64,000 bases of DNA from Desulfoferula mesophila (lineage in GTDB: Bacteria > Desulfobacterota > Desulfarculia > Desulfarculales > Desulfarculaceae): assembly GCF_037076455.1 (NCBI RefSeq), contig NZ_AP028679.1, forward strand, positions 573,501 to 637,500. Direction: 5' to 3'. Below are positions 25,710 through 34,829 of this stretch, in pieces. A program made the position numbers and the translations under genes. Every line of letters starts with the position of its first letter. Within the stretch, counting starts at the first letter, position 1. Under the pieces are notes generated by a model. That model had not been told where the DNA came from. It ran no database searches and worked only from the letters and a program-made list of their open reading frames with translations.

Positions 25710-26350
25710 CCGTATTCCCCCACCAGGTCCACGAAGCGGCAACCGCCCAGGTCTTCCTGAAGCACCTTGTCGCCCCGGCGGGTGAGGCGCAGGAGGCTTT
25801 GCTCCCCCCGCTGGCCCACCGGCACCACCAGGCGGCCGCCTTCGGTCAACTGCTCCACCAGGGGGCGGGGGGTCACCGGGGCCCCGGCGGTGACGATGAT
25901 GGCGTCGTAGGGGGCCTCCTCGGGCCAGCCCTTGGTGCCGTCGCCCACGAGGAGGTTCACGTTGAAGATCTTGAGCTCCTCCAGCACCGTCTGGGCCTTG
26001 CGGCTCAGCTCGGGCAGGCGCTCCACCGAGAAAACCCAGTCGGCCAGCTTGGCCAGGATGGCGGTCTGATAGCCGCTGCCCGTGCCGATTTCCAACACCT
26101 TTTCGCGGCCGGTGAGCCCCAGGGCGTCGGTCATCAGGGCCACTATGAAGGGCTGGCTGATGGTCTGGCCGCCGCCGATGGGCAGGGGATGGTCTTCGTA
26201 GGCCCGCCGCCACAGCGCCTGCTCCATGAACAGGTGCCGGGGAATCTCCTGCATCACCGTGAGCAGGCGCTGGTCCCGCACCCCCCGCGCGGCGATCTGG
26301 TCCTGCACCATGCGGCGGCGGCGCACCGCGAAGTCGTTAACTCCAGCCAA
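25703..26350 (-). CDS. pcm: Protein-L-isoaspartate O-methyltransferase
   Basis: The 215-residue product has the Pcm layout: RRRMVQDQIAARGVRD at the start, IPRHLFMEQALWRRAY, the SAM-binding VLEIGTGSGYQTAILA, VERLPELSRKAQ and YDAIIVTAGAPVTPRPLVEQL. It methylates isoaspartyl residues of aged proteins so they can be repaired. Translation probably starts at TTG (26350), because a near-perfect GGAGGT lies seven bases before it. It sits between a phosphoesterase and the TIGR00725 gene. Confidence 0.9.
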   Translation of the reverse strand: MAGVNDFAVRRRRMVQDQIAARGVRDQRLLTVMQEIPRHLFMEQALWRRAYEDHPLPIGGGQTISQPFIVALMTDALGLTGREKVLEIGTGSGYQTAILAKLADWVFSVERLPELSRKAQTVLEELKIFNVNLLVGDGTKGWPEEAPYDAIIVTAGAPVTPRPLVEQLTEGGRLVVPVGQRGEQSLLRLTRRGDKVLQEDLGGCRFVDLVGEYGW

Positions 26351-26405
26351 TAGTCTGACCTCCGATGGCTCAATCTAGCAAAAATCGTGGGTGTTCGGCC
26401 ATGGC

Positions 26406-27638
26406 CTAGGGCCGGGGCTGCGCGGGAGGGGTGATGACCACCTGGCCGAGCTCCAGGCTCCAGCCCGCCGGGCCGCGCCGCAGCGCGCCGCGCATATAGG
26501 CCGGGGGAAAGCCGATCGGCCCGTAGTTCATGTCCCCCTGCCACCAGCGGCCGCACAGGGCCGGGGCGCCCCACAGGGGCACCGTTGCTTGGCGCCCCAA
26601 GAGGGCCGAGCGGTTGGCGGCGTGCAGATGGCCGCTGAGCAGGCCCACCAGGGGCCGGGCGGCCAACAGGGTCATGGCCCGCACCCCGTTCTGGTCCACG
26701 TTGCGCAGGCCCAGGCCGGTGGGGCCGGGGGCTCGCACCAAGGAGCCCTTGCGCAGGGGGTTGACCCCGGCCAGGGGTGAGGCCAGGGGATAGTGGCTGC
26801 CCACCAAAAGGGGAGTTTCGGGGGGCAGCAGGGCCAGCGCCGCCTTGAGCCAGTCCAGGGCCTCCTGGGGCAGGATGCCGCAGGGGCGGGGGGTGCCGTC
26901 CTGGCGGGTGGAGATGCCGGTATTGTCCAGAAGCAGCACGGCCACCGGCCCCGCGAAACTCAGGCTGCGCACCGGGCCCAGGAACTCGCGCCACAGGGAG
27001 TAGTCCACCCCATGGGGGCCGTAGCGCACGTCGTGGTTGCCGGGGCAGGCCCGCCAGGGAGCGGGCAGCAAGGCCGCCGCCCGCCGGGCCAGGCCCATCT
27101 GGGCGCGGCCGTAGGCAGGCTGGCCCTTTTCGGCGTCCATGGCCAGATCGCCCAGCACCAGGGTAAGGGCCGGGCGCAGGGCCTTTAGCTCGGCCATGGT
27201 CTTTTGCCAGGCCCGCAGGGGCACGGTGGGGTCCAACTTGCCCGACCAGGTGGGCGCGGCCGAGGCGTCGTAGAGATGGGGATCGCTGAGCACCACCAGG
27301 GGCAGGCTCTCCGCGCCGCCGGGCTTGGCGGGCCCCAAACGGAACTCGCCGATTTGGGCCGCCTGTTCGGCGGGCCACCACCAGCGGGGGCCGTCGCCGT
27401 GGCCCGGCGGGGCGGTGAGGGCCACCACCCGGCCCGCCTGACTTTCCAGGAGGAAGGCGCCGTCCGGGGCGCTTTGGGTGATGCCCACCCCGTCGCTGAC
27501 ATAGGCCCCGGCCAGGGGATGTCCCCCGGCGTCCAAGACCCGGCCCCGCACGGTAAGGGCTTCGACGGGCGCGGCGGCCGCCAGGAGCAGCAGCAGGGCC
27601 AGGAGCGGCCCCAGGGTCCGGCCGGGCCTCAGGCGCAT
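26406..27638 (-). CDS. Exported calcineurin-like metallophosphoesterase
   Basis: The 410-residue product has a signal peptide (ending near VEA), an N-terminal carboxypeptidase-regulatory-like beta domain (TVRGRVLDAGGHPLAGAYV), then a metallophosphoesterase core: VVLSDPHLYD, LVLGDLAMD, PGNHDVRYG, GSHYPLA and LSGHLHAANR, all expected metal ligands. The substrate is unknown; the exported location suggests a periplasmic phosphate ester. The ATG overlaps the end of the adenine deaminase gene by 10 bp. The frame continues upstream into that gene but with shadow sequence only. Confidence 0.85.
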   Translation of the reverse strand: MRLRPGRTLGPLLALLLLLAAAAPVEALTVRGRVLDAGGHPLAGAYVSDGVGITQSAPDGAFLLESQAGRVVALTAPPGHGDGPRWWWPAEQAAQIGEFRLGPAKPGGAESLPLVVLSDPHLYDASAAPTWSGKLDPTVPLRAWQKTMAELKALRPALTLVLGDLAMDAEKGQPAYGRAQMGLARRAAALLPAPWRACPGNHDVRYGPHGVDYSLWREFLGPVRSLSFAGPVAVLLLDNTGISTRQDGTPRPCGILPQEALDWLKAALALLPPETPLLVGSHYPLASPLAGVNPLRKGSLVRAPGPTGLGLRNVDQNGVRAMTLLAARPLVGLLSGHLHAANRSALLGRQATVPLWGAPALCGRWWQGDMNYGPIGFPPAYMRGALRRGPAGWSLELGQVVITPPAQPRP

Positions 27639-29404
27639 GATTTGACCACCTCCACGAAGGCGCCGCCCCGAATGTCCACCAGGCCCTTGTCGGTGAGGCG
27701 GATGAAGGGCAGACCGGTGAAGCAAAAGGTCTGGGCGGTCAAAAAGGGCCGGGCCAGGGGGCAGCCCAGCCGCTTGAGCGCCGCGCGGCAGGCGTCGGCC
27801 TGGCGTTCGATCTCGGCAAAGGGCTCGGTGGAGAGGATGCCCGCCACCGGCAGGGGCAGGGCGGCCACCACCTCGTCGCCCTGGGCCACGGCCCAGCCGC
27901 CGCCCATGGCCCGCACCGCCTCGGCGGCCACGGCCATCTCGGTTTCGCTGGCCCCGGCCACGAAGAGGTTGGTGGTGTCCCAGATGATGGTGCTGGCCAG
28001 GGCCCCCTGGGTGAGCCCCCATCCGCTGGCAAAGCCCACGGACATCTTGAGTTCGGAGCTCTGGCGGTTGATGTGGGCGATTTTTATCACCCCCTGGGCC
28101 GGGTCGGGCCGCACGTTGCCCTGCTCGATGGGCAGAGTGGCCTCGCCTTCCCGGGTGATGGTGGCGTTCTGGGCCTCCACCACCCGCACCACCGCTTGCC
28201 TGCCCTGGGCGCTTACCGCGAAGTCGGCGGGGGTCAGGGCGGGGCAGCGCATGGTGCGCCGCGCCTCGGGGGGATAGGCGAAGGCGGGGGCGGGCACGGT
28301 CAGCTTGCCCTCGCGGGCCACCAGGAGACCCTCCAGCCACACCGCGTGAGCCCTAAATTCCCGGAGGTCGTTCACCAGCACCAGGTCGGCCACCCAGCCG
28401 GGGGCCACCGCGCCCAAACGGTCCAGGCCGAAGTAGCGGGCCGGGTTGAGGCTGCACCAGGCCACGGCCCGGGCGGGCTCCACCCCCAGGGCCACCGCCC
28501 GCGACAGCAGGGGGTTCATGGCCCCCCAGGTCATCAGCTCATTGAAATCGGCCAGGTCGGTGACCAGCATCACCTGGCCGCTCTCGGGCAGCGCGGCCAG
28601 GGTGGGCACCACCTCGGCCATCTCCTTGCGCACGAAGCCCTCGCGCACCTGCACCGCCAGGCCCAGGGCCAGGCGCTCGGCCGCGTCCTCGCCGGTGACC
28701 GATTCGTGGCAACTGGTGGTGCCGGCGGCGGCGTAGGCCATGAGCTTGGCCCCCCGCGCCCCGGCGGCGTGGCCCTCCAGGCGCTTGTGCCGGGCCATGG
28801 CCTGGGCGTAGTTGGTGGCGGCCCGCTCTTCGCCCCCGGTTATGGCTGGCCAATAGGTCTCGCCCACCCCCAGACAGGCGGGGTGGTCCAGGACCTCGCT
28901 GAAGCCTTGCCGGTCCAACCCGGCGCTGGTCTCCCATTGGGGGAAGGGCGGGGACAGGGGCGGCACGGTGAGGAAAATCCGCTGGGGCGAGGCCTGGGCG
29001 GCCTGGATGAAGTGCCTGATTCCCTCGATGCCCCAGGCCCCGGCCATCATGCCCATCTCGCTGACGGCGGTGGTGTTGCCGCCGGCCAGGGCCAGCTCGG
29101 CAAAGGGCCCCAGCTCGAAGATGGAGTCCAGGTGAGTGTGGGCGTCCACCAGGCCGGGGATCAGGTAGCGCTCCTCGGCGTCGAACACCTGGGTGTCCGG
29201 CCCCAGCCAGGCGGGGGCTTCCTCGCCCAGGGCGGTCACCCGTCCCTGGGCCAGGGCCACGCTCAGGGGTTCGCTGATGCTGTAATCAAAGACGTTGACC
29301 ACCCTGGCGCGGCGAATGATGGTGTCCGCCGGTTGTTTTCCCAAGGCCACCTGGGCCAGGCGGATCACCTCGGCGGGCTCCAGCTCTCGCGGGTGGAAGG
29401 CCAT
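27629..29404 (-). CDS. ade: Adenine deaminase
   Basis: The 591-residue product matches Ade-type adenine deaminases in length and layout: PADTIIRRARVVNVFDYSI, YLIPGLVDAHTHLDSIFE with the first metal His pair, CHESVTGEDAAERLALGL, a central amidohydrolase part, and the C-terminal domain with VGFASGWGLTQGALASTIIWDTTN. It converts adenine to hypoxanthine for purine salvage. The start lies 3 bp after the DsbD-like stop. With the two plus-strand deaminases nearby the region is rich in purine-related hydrolases. Confidence 0.85.
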   Translation of the reverse strand: MAFHPRELEPAEVIRLAQVALGKQPADTIIRRARVVNVFDYSISEPLSVALAQGRVTALGEEAPAWLGPDTQVFDAEERYLIPGLVDAHTHLDSIFELGPFAELALAGGNTTAVSEMGMMAGAWGIEGIRHFIQAAQASPQRIFLTVPPLSPPFPQWETSAGLDRQGFSEVLDHPACLGVGETYWPAITGGEERAATNYAQAMARHKRLEGHAAGARGAKLMAYAAAGTTSCHESVTGEDAAERLALGLAVQVREGFVRKEMAEVVPTLAALPESGQVMLVTDLADFNELMTWGAMNPLLSRAVALGVEPARAVAWCSLNPARYFGLDRLGAVAPGWVADLVLVNDLREFRAHAVWLEGLLVAREGKLTVPAPAFAYPPEARRTMRCPALTPADFAVSAQGRQAVVRVVEAQNATITREGEATLPIEQGNVRPDPAQGVIKIAHINRQSSELKMSVGFASGWGLTQGALASTIIWDTTNLFVAGASETEMAVAAEAVRAMGGGWAVAQGDEVVAALPLPVAGILSTEPFAEIERQADACRAALKRLGCPLARPFLTAQTFCFTGLPFIRLTDKGLVDIRGGAFVEVVKSCA

Positions 29405-29407
29405 GGA

Positions 29408-30733
29408 TTATTTCCCCGATGCGGTTGAGGTGCGGGCCACCGCCATCTTGATCAGGGGCAGGAAGCGGTTGGGGGGCAAAAATCCCACCACCCGGCTTTC
29501 GGTTATCTCCTGGCCCCGTCCGTCCATGAAGATCATGGTGGGCACTCCGCGCACCCGGTATTGGCGCATGAAGCTCTGGGCCTCGGGGCCGGGGGCCTTG
29601 GTGACGTCGGCCTTGACGGGCACGAAATGCTTAAGAAGCTCCTGCACCTCGGGCCGGGGCAGGGTTTCGCTCTTGAGCTGTTTGCAGGGGTTGCACCAGT
29701 CGGCGGTGAAGAACACCACCACCGGCTTGTTGGAGGCCTTGGCTTCCTCGAGCACCTGGGGACTGAAATGCACCCAGGCGGTCTTGTCTTGCCCGCCGCC
29801 GCCGGGGGCCCAGAACCACCAGAAGGCGGCGGCCGTCGCCAGGATCACTATGCCCGCCACGTGTTTGAATTTCACGAAAGCTCCTTTGCCGCTCTTTTCC
29901 ATAAAGCCCAGGTAGATGCCCCCGACCAGGCCCACCAGGATCATCAGCCAGCGAGCCAGGCCCGCGCCGAGCAGCGGCTCGGCGATGTTCACGGCCATGA
30001 TGATCAGCACCAGGCCGAAGAATTTGCGCACCCAGATCATCCACTCGCCCGCGCCGGGCAGGCTCTGGATGCTGCCGCTGAAGGCGGCCAGCACCGCCAA
30101 GGGCAGGCCCAGCCCGGCGGCCAGGACGAAGAACACCAGCAGGCCGTAGCCCACCGACGCCTCTTTGGCCACGTGGGCCATGAGACCCACCACGAAGGGC
30201 CCGACGCAGGGCGCGGCCAAAAGCCCCAGGGTCAGGCCCATGATCAGCGCGCCCAACACCCCGGTCCGGTTGGAGGAAGCCAGCCGGTTCAGTGAGGCGG
30301 GCAGGCGCAGCTCCCACAGGCCGAACATGCTGGCGGCCATGAACAACAGCACCGCCGCCAGGAACAAAATCACCGCCGGATGGCTGAGGGCCTGGCCCAA
30401 AAAGGCCCCGCCCAGGGCCACCAGGCTGCCCAGCGCGGCATACATGATGGCCATGCCCAGCCAATAGGCCAAGGCGTCGGCGATCAGGCCGCCCCGGCTG
30501 GAGGAGCGCCCGCCGAAGTAGCTGATAGTAATGGGGATAAGCGGGTATACGCAGGGGGTGAGGTTGAGCCCCAGGCCGCCGGCGAACACCAAAACCAGCA
30601 CCCACCAGAAGCTCTGGCCGGCAAAAGGATCGGCGGCGGCGGCGGTACCGGCGGCCAGGGCCGCGGTGGGGCAAACCACCGTGATAACGGCCAAGGCCGC
30701 ACCAAGCCGCTTGCAAAGTGCATATGTGGTCAT
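29408..30733 (-). CDS. DsbD/CcdA-type transmembrane reductase with thioredoxin domain
   Basis: The product (441 residues) has an N-terminal signal or helix, a membrane domain of about eight helices with the paired-Cys segments NLTPCVYPLIPIT and AAPCVGPFVVG, and a C-terminal thioredoxin domain with CNPC (VVVFFTADWCNPCKQL) and the cis-Pro RGVPTMIF. It should pass electrons across the membrane to periplasmic thiol partners. It lacks the DsbD alpha (N-terminal immunoglobulin-like) domain, so the partner differs from classic DsbD. An alternative GTG start lies at 30772. Confidence 0.85.
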   Translation of the reverse strand: MTTYALCKRLGAALAVITVVCPTAALAAGTAAAADPFAGQSFWWVLVLVFAGGLGLNLTPCVYPLIPITISYFGGRSSSRGGLIADALAYWLGMAIMYAALGSLVALGGAFLGQALSHPAVILFLAAVLLFMAASMFGLWELRLPASLNRLASSNRTGVLGALIMGLTLGLLAAPCVGPFVVGLMAHVAKEASVGYGLLVFFVLAAGLGLPLAVLAAFSGSIQSLPGAGEWMIWVRKFFGLVLIIMAVNIAEPLLGAGLARWLMILVGLVGGIYLGFMEKSGKGAFVKFKHVAGIVILATAAAFWWFWAPGGGGQDKTAWVHFSPQVLEEAKASNKPVVVFFTADWCNPCKQLKSETLPRPEVQELLKHFVPVKADVTKAPGPEAQSFMRQYRVRGVPTMIFMDGRGQEITESRVVGFLPPNRFLPLIKMAVARTSTASGK

Positions 30734-30866
30734 TTGGTTGAAATCGGCTCCCGGGAAGGATGTGATCGTCACCCCCTCGCGTTTAAAAAATACCCGAGGC
30801 CGGGCTAGGGGTCAAACCATTAATCAGGGCCGGGCGGGGGGCGCAACCGTTTATTTAAACAGGCAC

Positions 30867-30895
30867 TTTACACCCAGGTTGGGTTCTGCTATCTT
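30867..30895 (+). promoter_or_regulatory. Sigma-70-type promoter of the mltD-like gene
   Basis: TTTACA, a 17-base spacer, then TATCTT. The predicted start of transcription is about 40 bases before the MltD ATG. Confidence 0.5.
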
Positions 30896-30944
30896 AGCCC
30901 AAATATGTTTGGGCGTATTAACGTGCGCTCCAGCGGATGGATGT

Positions 30945-32558
30945 ATGCATTTTAAGCCAATTCTCGCCGTAGCCTGTTTGGCCCTACTGGCCGCCGCCGG
31001 TTGTGCCACCACTTCCTCCCAAACCAGCCAGACCGGTCCCTCCCAGCCGGTGGTGCTGACCGCCAAGCCGGTCAAGCCGCCCCAGGAGGAGATCAACGCC
31101 AAGGTGGCCCAGGAACTGAAAGACCTGGGCGAAAATGAGATGGTTACCGAGAAGGCGGGCCAGGCCGGCCATCCCAGCCAGCAGGAAGCCGTCACCTACG
31201 ACATTCCCATCGTCATCAACTCCCGGGTGGAGTTTTTCATAGACTATTTCCAGACCCGGATGCCCAAGCGCTTTCGCATTTGGCTGGCCCGCTCCGGCCG
31301 CTATTTGCCCATGATGCGGGCCATACTCAAAGAGCACGGCCTGCCCGAGGACCTGGTCTATCTGGCCCTCATCGAGAGCGGCTTCTCTTGCCAAGCCTAT
31401 TCCCGGGCCCACGCGGTGGGCCCCTGGCAGTTCATCCAGGGCACCGGCAGGCGCTACGGCCTGGTGATCAACTACTGGGTGGATGAGCGGCGCGATCCGG
31501 TGAAGTCCACCCACGCCGCCGCCAAATACCTCAAGGATCTGCACGAGGAGTTCGGCTCCTGGTATCTGGCCGCCGCGGCCTACAACGCCGGGGAAGGCAA
31601 GATCCGCCGGGCGCTCAAGCGCTACGACGCCGACGACTTCTGGTCCATCAGCCAGGGGCGGCGCTATTACCTGAAACAAGAGACCCGCCAATACGTGCCC
31701 AAGATGATCGCCGCGGCGCTCATCGCCAAGGAGCCGGACAAGTACGGCTTTACGGACATAGTTTATGAGCAGCCTCTGGCCTACGAGGTGGTGGAGGTGC
31801 ACCCGGGAACCTCCCTGGGCGTGGCGGCCAAGCTGGCGGGCATCAAGCCCAACGAGCTCAACGATCTGAACCCGGAGCTGCGCCGCTGGGCGGTTCCGCC
31901 AACCGGGGGCATGTACGATCTGCGCATCCCGCCGGGGACCAAGGCCACTTTCGAGATAGCCTACGCCAAGCTGCCGTTGGCGGAGCGCAAGGCCAGGGTG
32001 GGCATGGTCACCGTGCGCGTGCACCGGGGAGACACCCTGGGGCGCATCGCCAGGACCCACGGCGTCAGCCTAAACGAGCTGATGGCCATGAACCCCCGCA
32101 TCAACCCGCGTAGATTGGCCATCGGCCAAAAGGTGGTGGTGCCTCCCAAGGGCGGCGCTCCCGCGACGCTGGTCGCCAGCTCCTCCGGCTCGCGTTCCCA
32201 CCGCTCCCTGGCCGGCAGCCCCAAGGGGACCCGCAAGATTCACCACACCGTCAAGAGCGGGGACACCCTTTGGCACATCGCCCGCACCTACAACATCGAA
32301 TGGCGAGACATCCCGCGCTGGAACGGGCACAACACCAGCCGCCTGAAGGTCGGCCAGCACCTGGTGCTCTACGTGCCCAGCGCCAAGGCCGAAGGCAAGG
32401 TGGACACCAAGGTCGAGCAGGTCTACGTGGTGCGGCGCGGCGACAACCTGTGGACCATCGGCCGCCGCTATGGCGTGACCCCCAATCAGCTCAAGCGCTG
32501 GAACAACCTGAGCTCCAGCGCCATCTCTCCAGGCGACAAGCTGACCGTCAAGCGCTAG
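30945..32558 (+). CDS. mltD: Membrane-bound lytic murein transglycosylase D-like lipoprotein
   Basis: The 537-residue product starts with a lipoprotein signal (lipobox around AAAGC), then a soluble lytic transglycosylase domain with the catalytic Glu in LVYLALIESGFSC and VGPWQFIQGTGRRYGL, WYLAAAAYNAGEGKIRRALKRY, and a C-terminal part with three LysM repeats (near RVHRGDTLGRIA, HTVKSGDTLWHIA, YVVRRGDNLWTIG) plus one degenerate repeat before them. It cleaves peptidoglycan with formation of 1,6-anhydro ends. It has its own promoter and terminator and faces away from the DsbD-like gene. Confidence 0.92.
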   Translation: MHFKPILAVACLALLAAAGCATTSSQTSQTGPSQPVVLTAKPVKPPQEEINAKVAQELKDLGENEMVTEKAGQAGHPSQQEAVTYDIPIVINSRVEFFIDYFQTRMPKRFRIWLARSGRYLPMMRAILKEHGLPEDLVYLALIESGFSCQAYSRAHAVGPWQFIQGTGRRYGLVINYWVDERRDPVKSTHAAAKYLKDLHEEFGSWYLAAAAYNAGEGKIRRALKRYDADDFWSISQGRRYYLKQETRQYVPKMIAAALIAKEPDKYGFTDIVYEQPLAYEVVEVHPGTSLGVAAKLAGIKPNELNDLNPELRRWAVPPTGGMYDLRIPPGTKATFEIAYAKLPLAERKARVGMVTVRVHRGDTLGRIARTHGVSLNELMAMNPRINPRRLAIGQKVVVPPKGGAPATLVASSSGSRSHRSLAGSPKGTRKIHHTVKSGDTLWHIARTYNIEWRDIPRWNGHNTSRLKVGQHLVLYVPSAKAEGKVDTKVEQVYVVRRGDNLWTIGRRYGVTPNQLKRWNNLSSSAISPGDKLTVKR

Positions 32559-32581
32559 CCGAGTTTTTCCAAGCAGCACCG

Positions 32582-32611
32582 GGCCGCCCCTTCACGGGGG
32601 CGGCCTTTTTT
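32582..32611 (+). terminator. Intrinsic terminator after the mltD-like gene
   Basis: GGCCGCCCC and GGGGCGGCC pair over nine bases with a six-base loop, followed by six T residues. Confidence 0.9.
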
Positions 32612-32700
32612 GCGGGCCCTTCGCCGGGCAAATGCCCGGAGGGGAATTCTCCGACGATGGGCTCACCCCCCAAGGCGCGCCGCGTCCCCAGCGGCAAACG

Positions 32701-32729
32701 AAACGCCCGCCGGGTCTCCCCGGCGGGCG
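32701..32729 (-). terminator. Intrinsic terminator of the TRAP operon
   Basis: A perfect 11-bp GC stem with a four-base loop. On the minus strand it is followed by TTT and another short T-run. It lies 28 bp past the stop of the large permease gene. Confidence 0.8.
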
Positions 32730-32756
32730 CGCATTTGCTTGGTCGATGGCGCCGGG

Positions 32757-34055
32757 CTAGTCGACGTTCCAGCCCATGGCGCGGGGCAGCCACAGCACCG
32801 CGTCGGGCCAGTAGGTCATGAGCAGCAGCACCGCGATCTGGATGGCCACCCAGGGGGCCACCGCCCGTGACACGTAAAGTAAATCTCGGTTCACCAAGGC
32901 TCCGGTGATGTACAGGCTCACTCCCAGGGGCGGGGTGCAGTAGCCGATGCCTAGGTTCACGGTCATCAACAGCCCGAAGTGCACCGGGTTGATCCCGTAG
33001 CTCGCCAGCATGGGCAGAAAGATGGGGCCCAGGATCAAGGTGGCGCTGATGATGTCCATGAACATGCCGATGATCAAAAGCAGGATGTTCACGGTGAGCA
33101 GGAATATCCAAGGCTGGGTGATGGAGCTGACCACCGCCTCGGAGATCTTGCTGGGTATGGCCTCCATGGTCAGGTAGCGGCCGAAGCAGGTGGCCCCGGC
33201 CACGATGATCAGCAGGGTGGCGCTGGTCACCGCCGAGTTGACCATGACCTTCTTGACCGTGGAGAACTTCATATCTCGGTGGATGAACAGCTCCACGATG
33301 AGGGCGTAAACGCAGGCCACCACCGCGGCCTCGTTGGCGGTGAAGGCCCCGCTGAAGATGCCGCCGAAGATGATCACCGGCAGCATCAGCGACCAGAAGC
33401 CCTCCTTGAAGGAGTGCCAGGCTTCGCTCCAGGTGGGCTTGGGGGCCCTGATGAAGCCGGGGTTGCGCACCGCCCAGAAGTAGGAATAACCGCACATGCC
33501 GGCCATGATCAGGATGCCCGGCACGAACCCGGTGAGGAACAGGCCCTCCAGGCTCACCGCGCTGATCATGGAATAGAGGATCATGCTGATGGAGGGGGGG
33601 ATGATCACCCCCAGGTTGGGCGCGGTGGTCATGACCCCCACGCTGAAGCGCATGTTGTATTTGTTGTCGATCAGCGCGGGAATCATGAACCCGCCGATGG
33701 CCACCACCGTGGCCACGGTGGAGCCGCTGATGGCGCCGAACAGGCCGCAGGCCAGGATGCCGGCCATGGCCAGGCCCCCGGGCAGCCAGCCCACTATCAC
33801 GTTGGCAAAGCGAATCAGCTTGTTCACGATGGAGCCGCTGGTCATGATGTTGCCGCAGAGAATGAAGAACAGCACCACCACCAGGGCGAAATTGTCCATT
33901 GATCGGAATAGGCTTTGGGCCAGCACCAACAGGGGCAGGTCGGTGAAGAGCGTAAAACCCGCCACCGCAGTGAAGAACAGGCAAAGGAACACGGGCACCG
34001 TGGCGGCCATGGCCCCCAACAGCACCAGGATGATGATGATATAGCTGGTTTCCAT
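32757..34055 (-). CDS. dctM: TRAP transporter large permease (DctM)
   Basis: The 432-residue product is a 12-helix TRAP permease, with the early LVLLGAMAATVPVFLCLFFTA, GLFGAISGSTVATVVAIGGFMIPAL, the TTAPNLGVIIPPSISMILYSM motif typical of DctM, and a mirrored C-terminal repeat. It imports an organic acid driven by a Na+ or H+ gradient together with DctQ and DctP. It follows the small permease by 9 bp and ends at a perfect terminator hairpin. The C-terminus ends in WNVD. Confidence 0.9.
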   Translation of the reverse strand: METSYIIIILVLLGAMAATVPVFLCLFFTAVAGFTLFTDLPLLVLAQSLFRSMDNFALVVVLFFILCGNIMTSGSIVNKLIRFANVIVGWLPGGLAMAGILACGLFGAISGSTVATVVAIGGFMIPALIDNKYNMRFSVGVMTTAPNLGVIIPPSISMILYSMISAVSLEGLFLTGFVPGILIMAGMCGYSYFWAVRNPGFIRAPKPTWSEAWHSFKEGFWSLMLPVIIFGGIFSGAFTANEAAVVACVYALIVELFIHRDMKFSTVKKVMVNSAVTSATLLIIVAGATCFGRYLTMEAIPSKISEAVVSSITQPWIFLLTVNILLLIIGMFMDIISATLILGPIFLPMLASYGINPVHFGLLMTVNLGIGYCTPPLGVSLYITGALVNRDLLYVSRAVAPWVAIQIAVLLLMTYWPDAVLWLPRAMGWNVD

Positions 34056-34064
34056 CTGCGCCCC

Positions 34065-34727
34065 CTAGCCCGCGGATTCCTTCTTGGCCTTGCCCTCCTG
34101 ATAGTCCCACCAAAGCACCTGGATGGTGCGCACCCCCATGGTGACTCCCATGAGGGGCAAAATTAGGTAGAGGACGACCAGGGGAAACTCCAAGATGATG
34201 GTTTTCTGGGAGGTCCGCTCCTGCATCAGGGCCATGTCTATGCCCATCTTGGTGATAAGCACCGCGAAGGACAGCACGGCCAAGTGGCTGAAGTAGGTAA
34301 GCGGAGCGCGCAGCCGGGGCACGATTTGCACCAGGGCGTCGATGGTTATCATGGAACGGTTTTTGATGGCCGGGGCCAGGCCCACGAAGGTGGTGAGGAT
34401 GATGATCTCGCGGATCAGCTCCTCGGACCAGGACATGGAGTAGGAAAACACGTAGCGCAGGATCACGTTGATGAACAGGGAGATGAGCCCCACCATCACC
34501 GCCAGGTACAGGGTCCACTCCTCGAAAAAGGAGAGCCCCTTGTCCTGAAAGCGCAGGAAACGGTCCCAGTTGCCGGTGAAGGCGGCGAGGAGCATGAACA
34601 GGCCCCAGGTGGCGATGGCCCCCCAGGTGAGCCCCTTGAGGTGCAGGAACCAATATCCCAGCACGGCGACCGCCACTATGCAGAGAAAGGCCACCCAGCC
34701 GAAAAGGTATGTCCGCCCTTGTGCCAT
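34065..34727 (-). CDS. dctQ: TRAP transporter small permease (DctQ)
   Basis: The 220-residue product has four main transmembrane helices typical of DctQ, preceded by two extra N-terminal helices (LFGWVAFLCIVAVAVLGYWFL and an additional segment). The conserved-type segment SYSMSWSEELIREIIIL and FVGLAPAIKNRSMITIDALVQ are DctQ features. The added N-terminal pair makes it larger than the usual 160-180 residues. AAAGGA lies upstream of the ATG. Placed between DctP and DctM. Confidence 0.85.
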   Translation of the reverse strand: MAQGRTYLFGWVAFLCIVAVAVLGYWFLHLKGLTWGAIATWGLFMLLAAFTGNWDRFLRFQDKGLSFFEEWTLYLAVMVGLISLFINVILRYVFSYSMSWSEELIREIIILTTFVGLAPAIKNRSMITIDALVQIVPRLRAPLTYFSHLAVLSFAVLITKMGIDMALMQERTSQKTIILEFPLVVLYLILPLMGVTMGVRTIQVLWWDYQEGKAKKESAG

Positions 34728-34782
34728 GTGTCGCGGTTTCCTTTGTGGCGCATAGCGCGCCGTCGATTCACAGGTGGGAACG

Positions 34783-34810
34783 GCGGGCCGGGGGGTTGGC
34801 CCCGGCCCGC
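34783..34810 (-). repeat. Intercistronic hairpin between dctP and dctQ
   Basis: An 11-bp perfect GC stem (GCGGGCCGGGG / CCCCGGCCCGC) with a six-base loop. Without a T-run, it more likely protects or shortens the dctP mRNA so that the binding protein outnumbers the permease. Confidence 0.6.
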
Positions 34811-34829
34811 GGTTATTGCGTGATTTTGG

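Noticed and set aside
27639-28340. N-terminal extension of the metallophosphoesterase frame into the adenine deaminase gene
   Set aside because: The extension has low-complexity Gly/Arg/Pro composition and the clear signal peptide begins at 27638.
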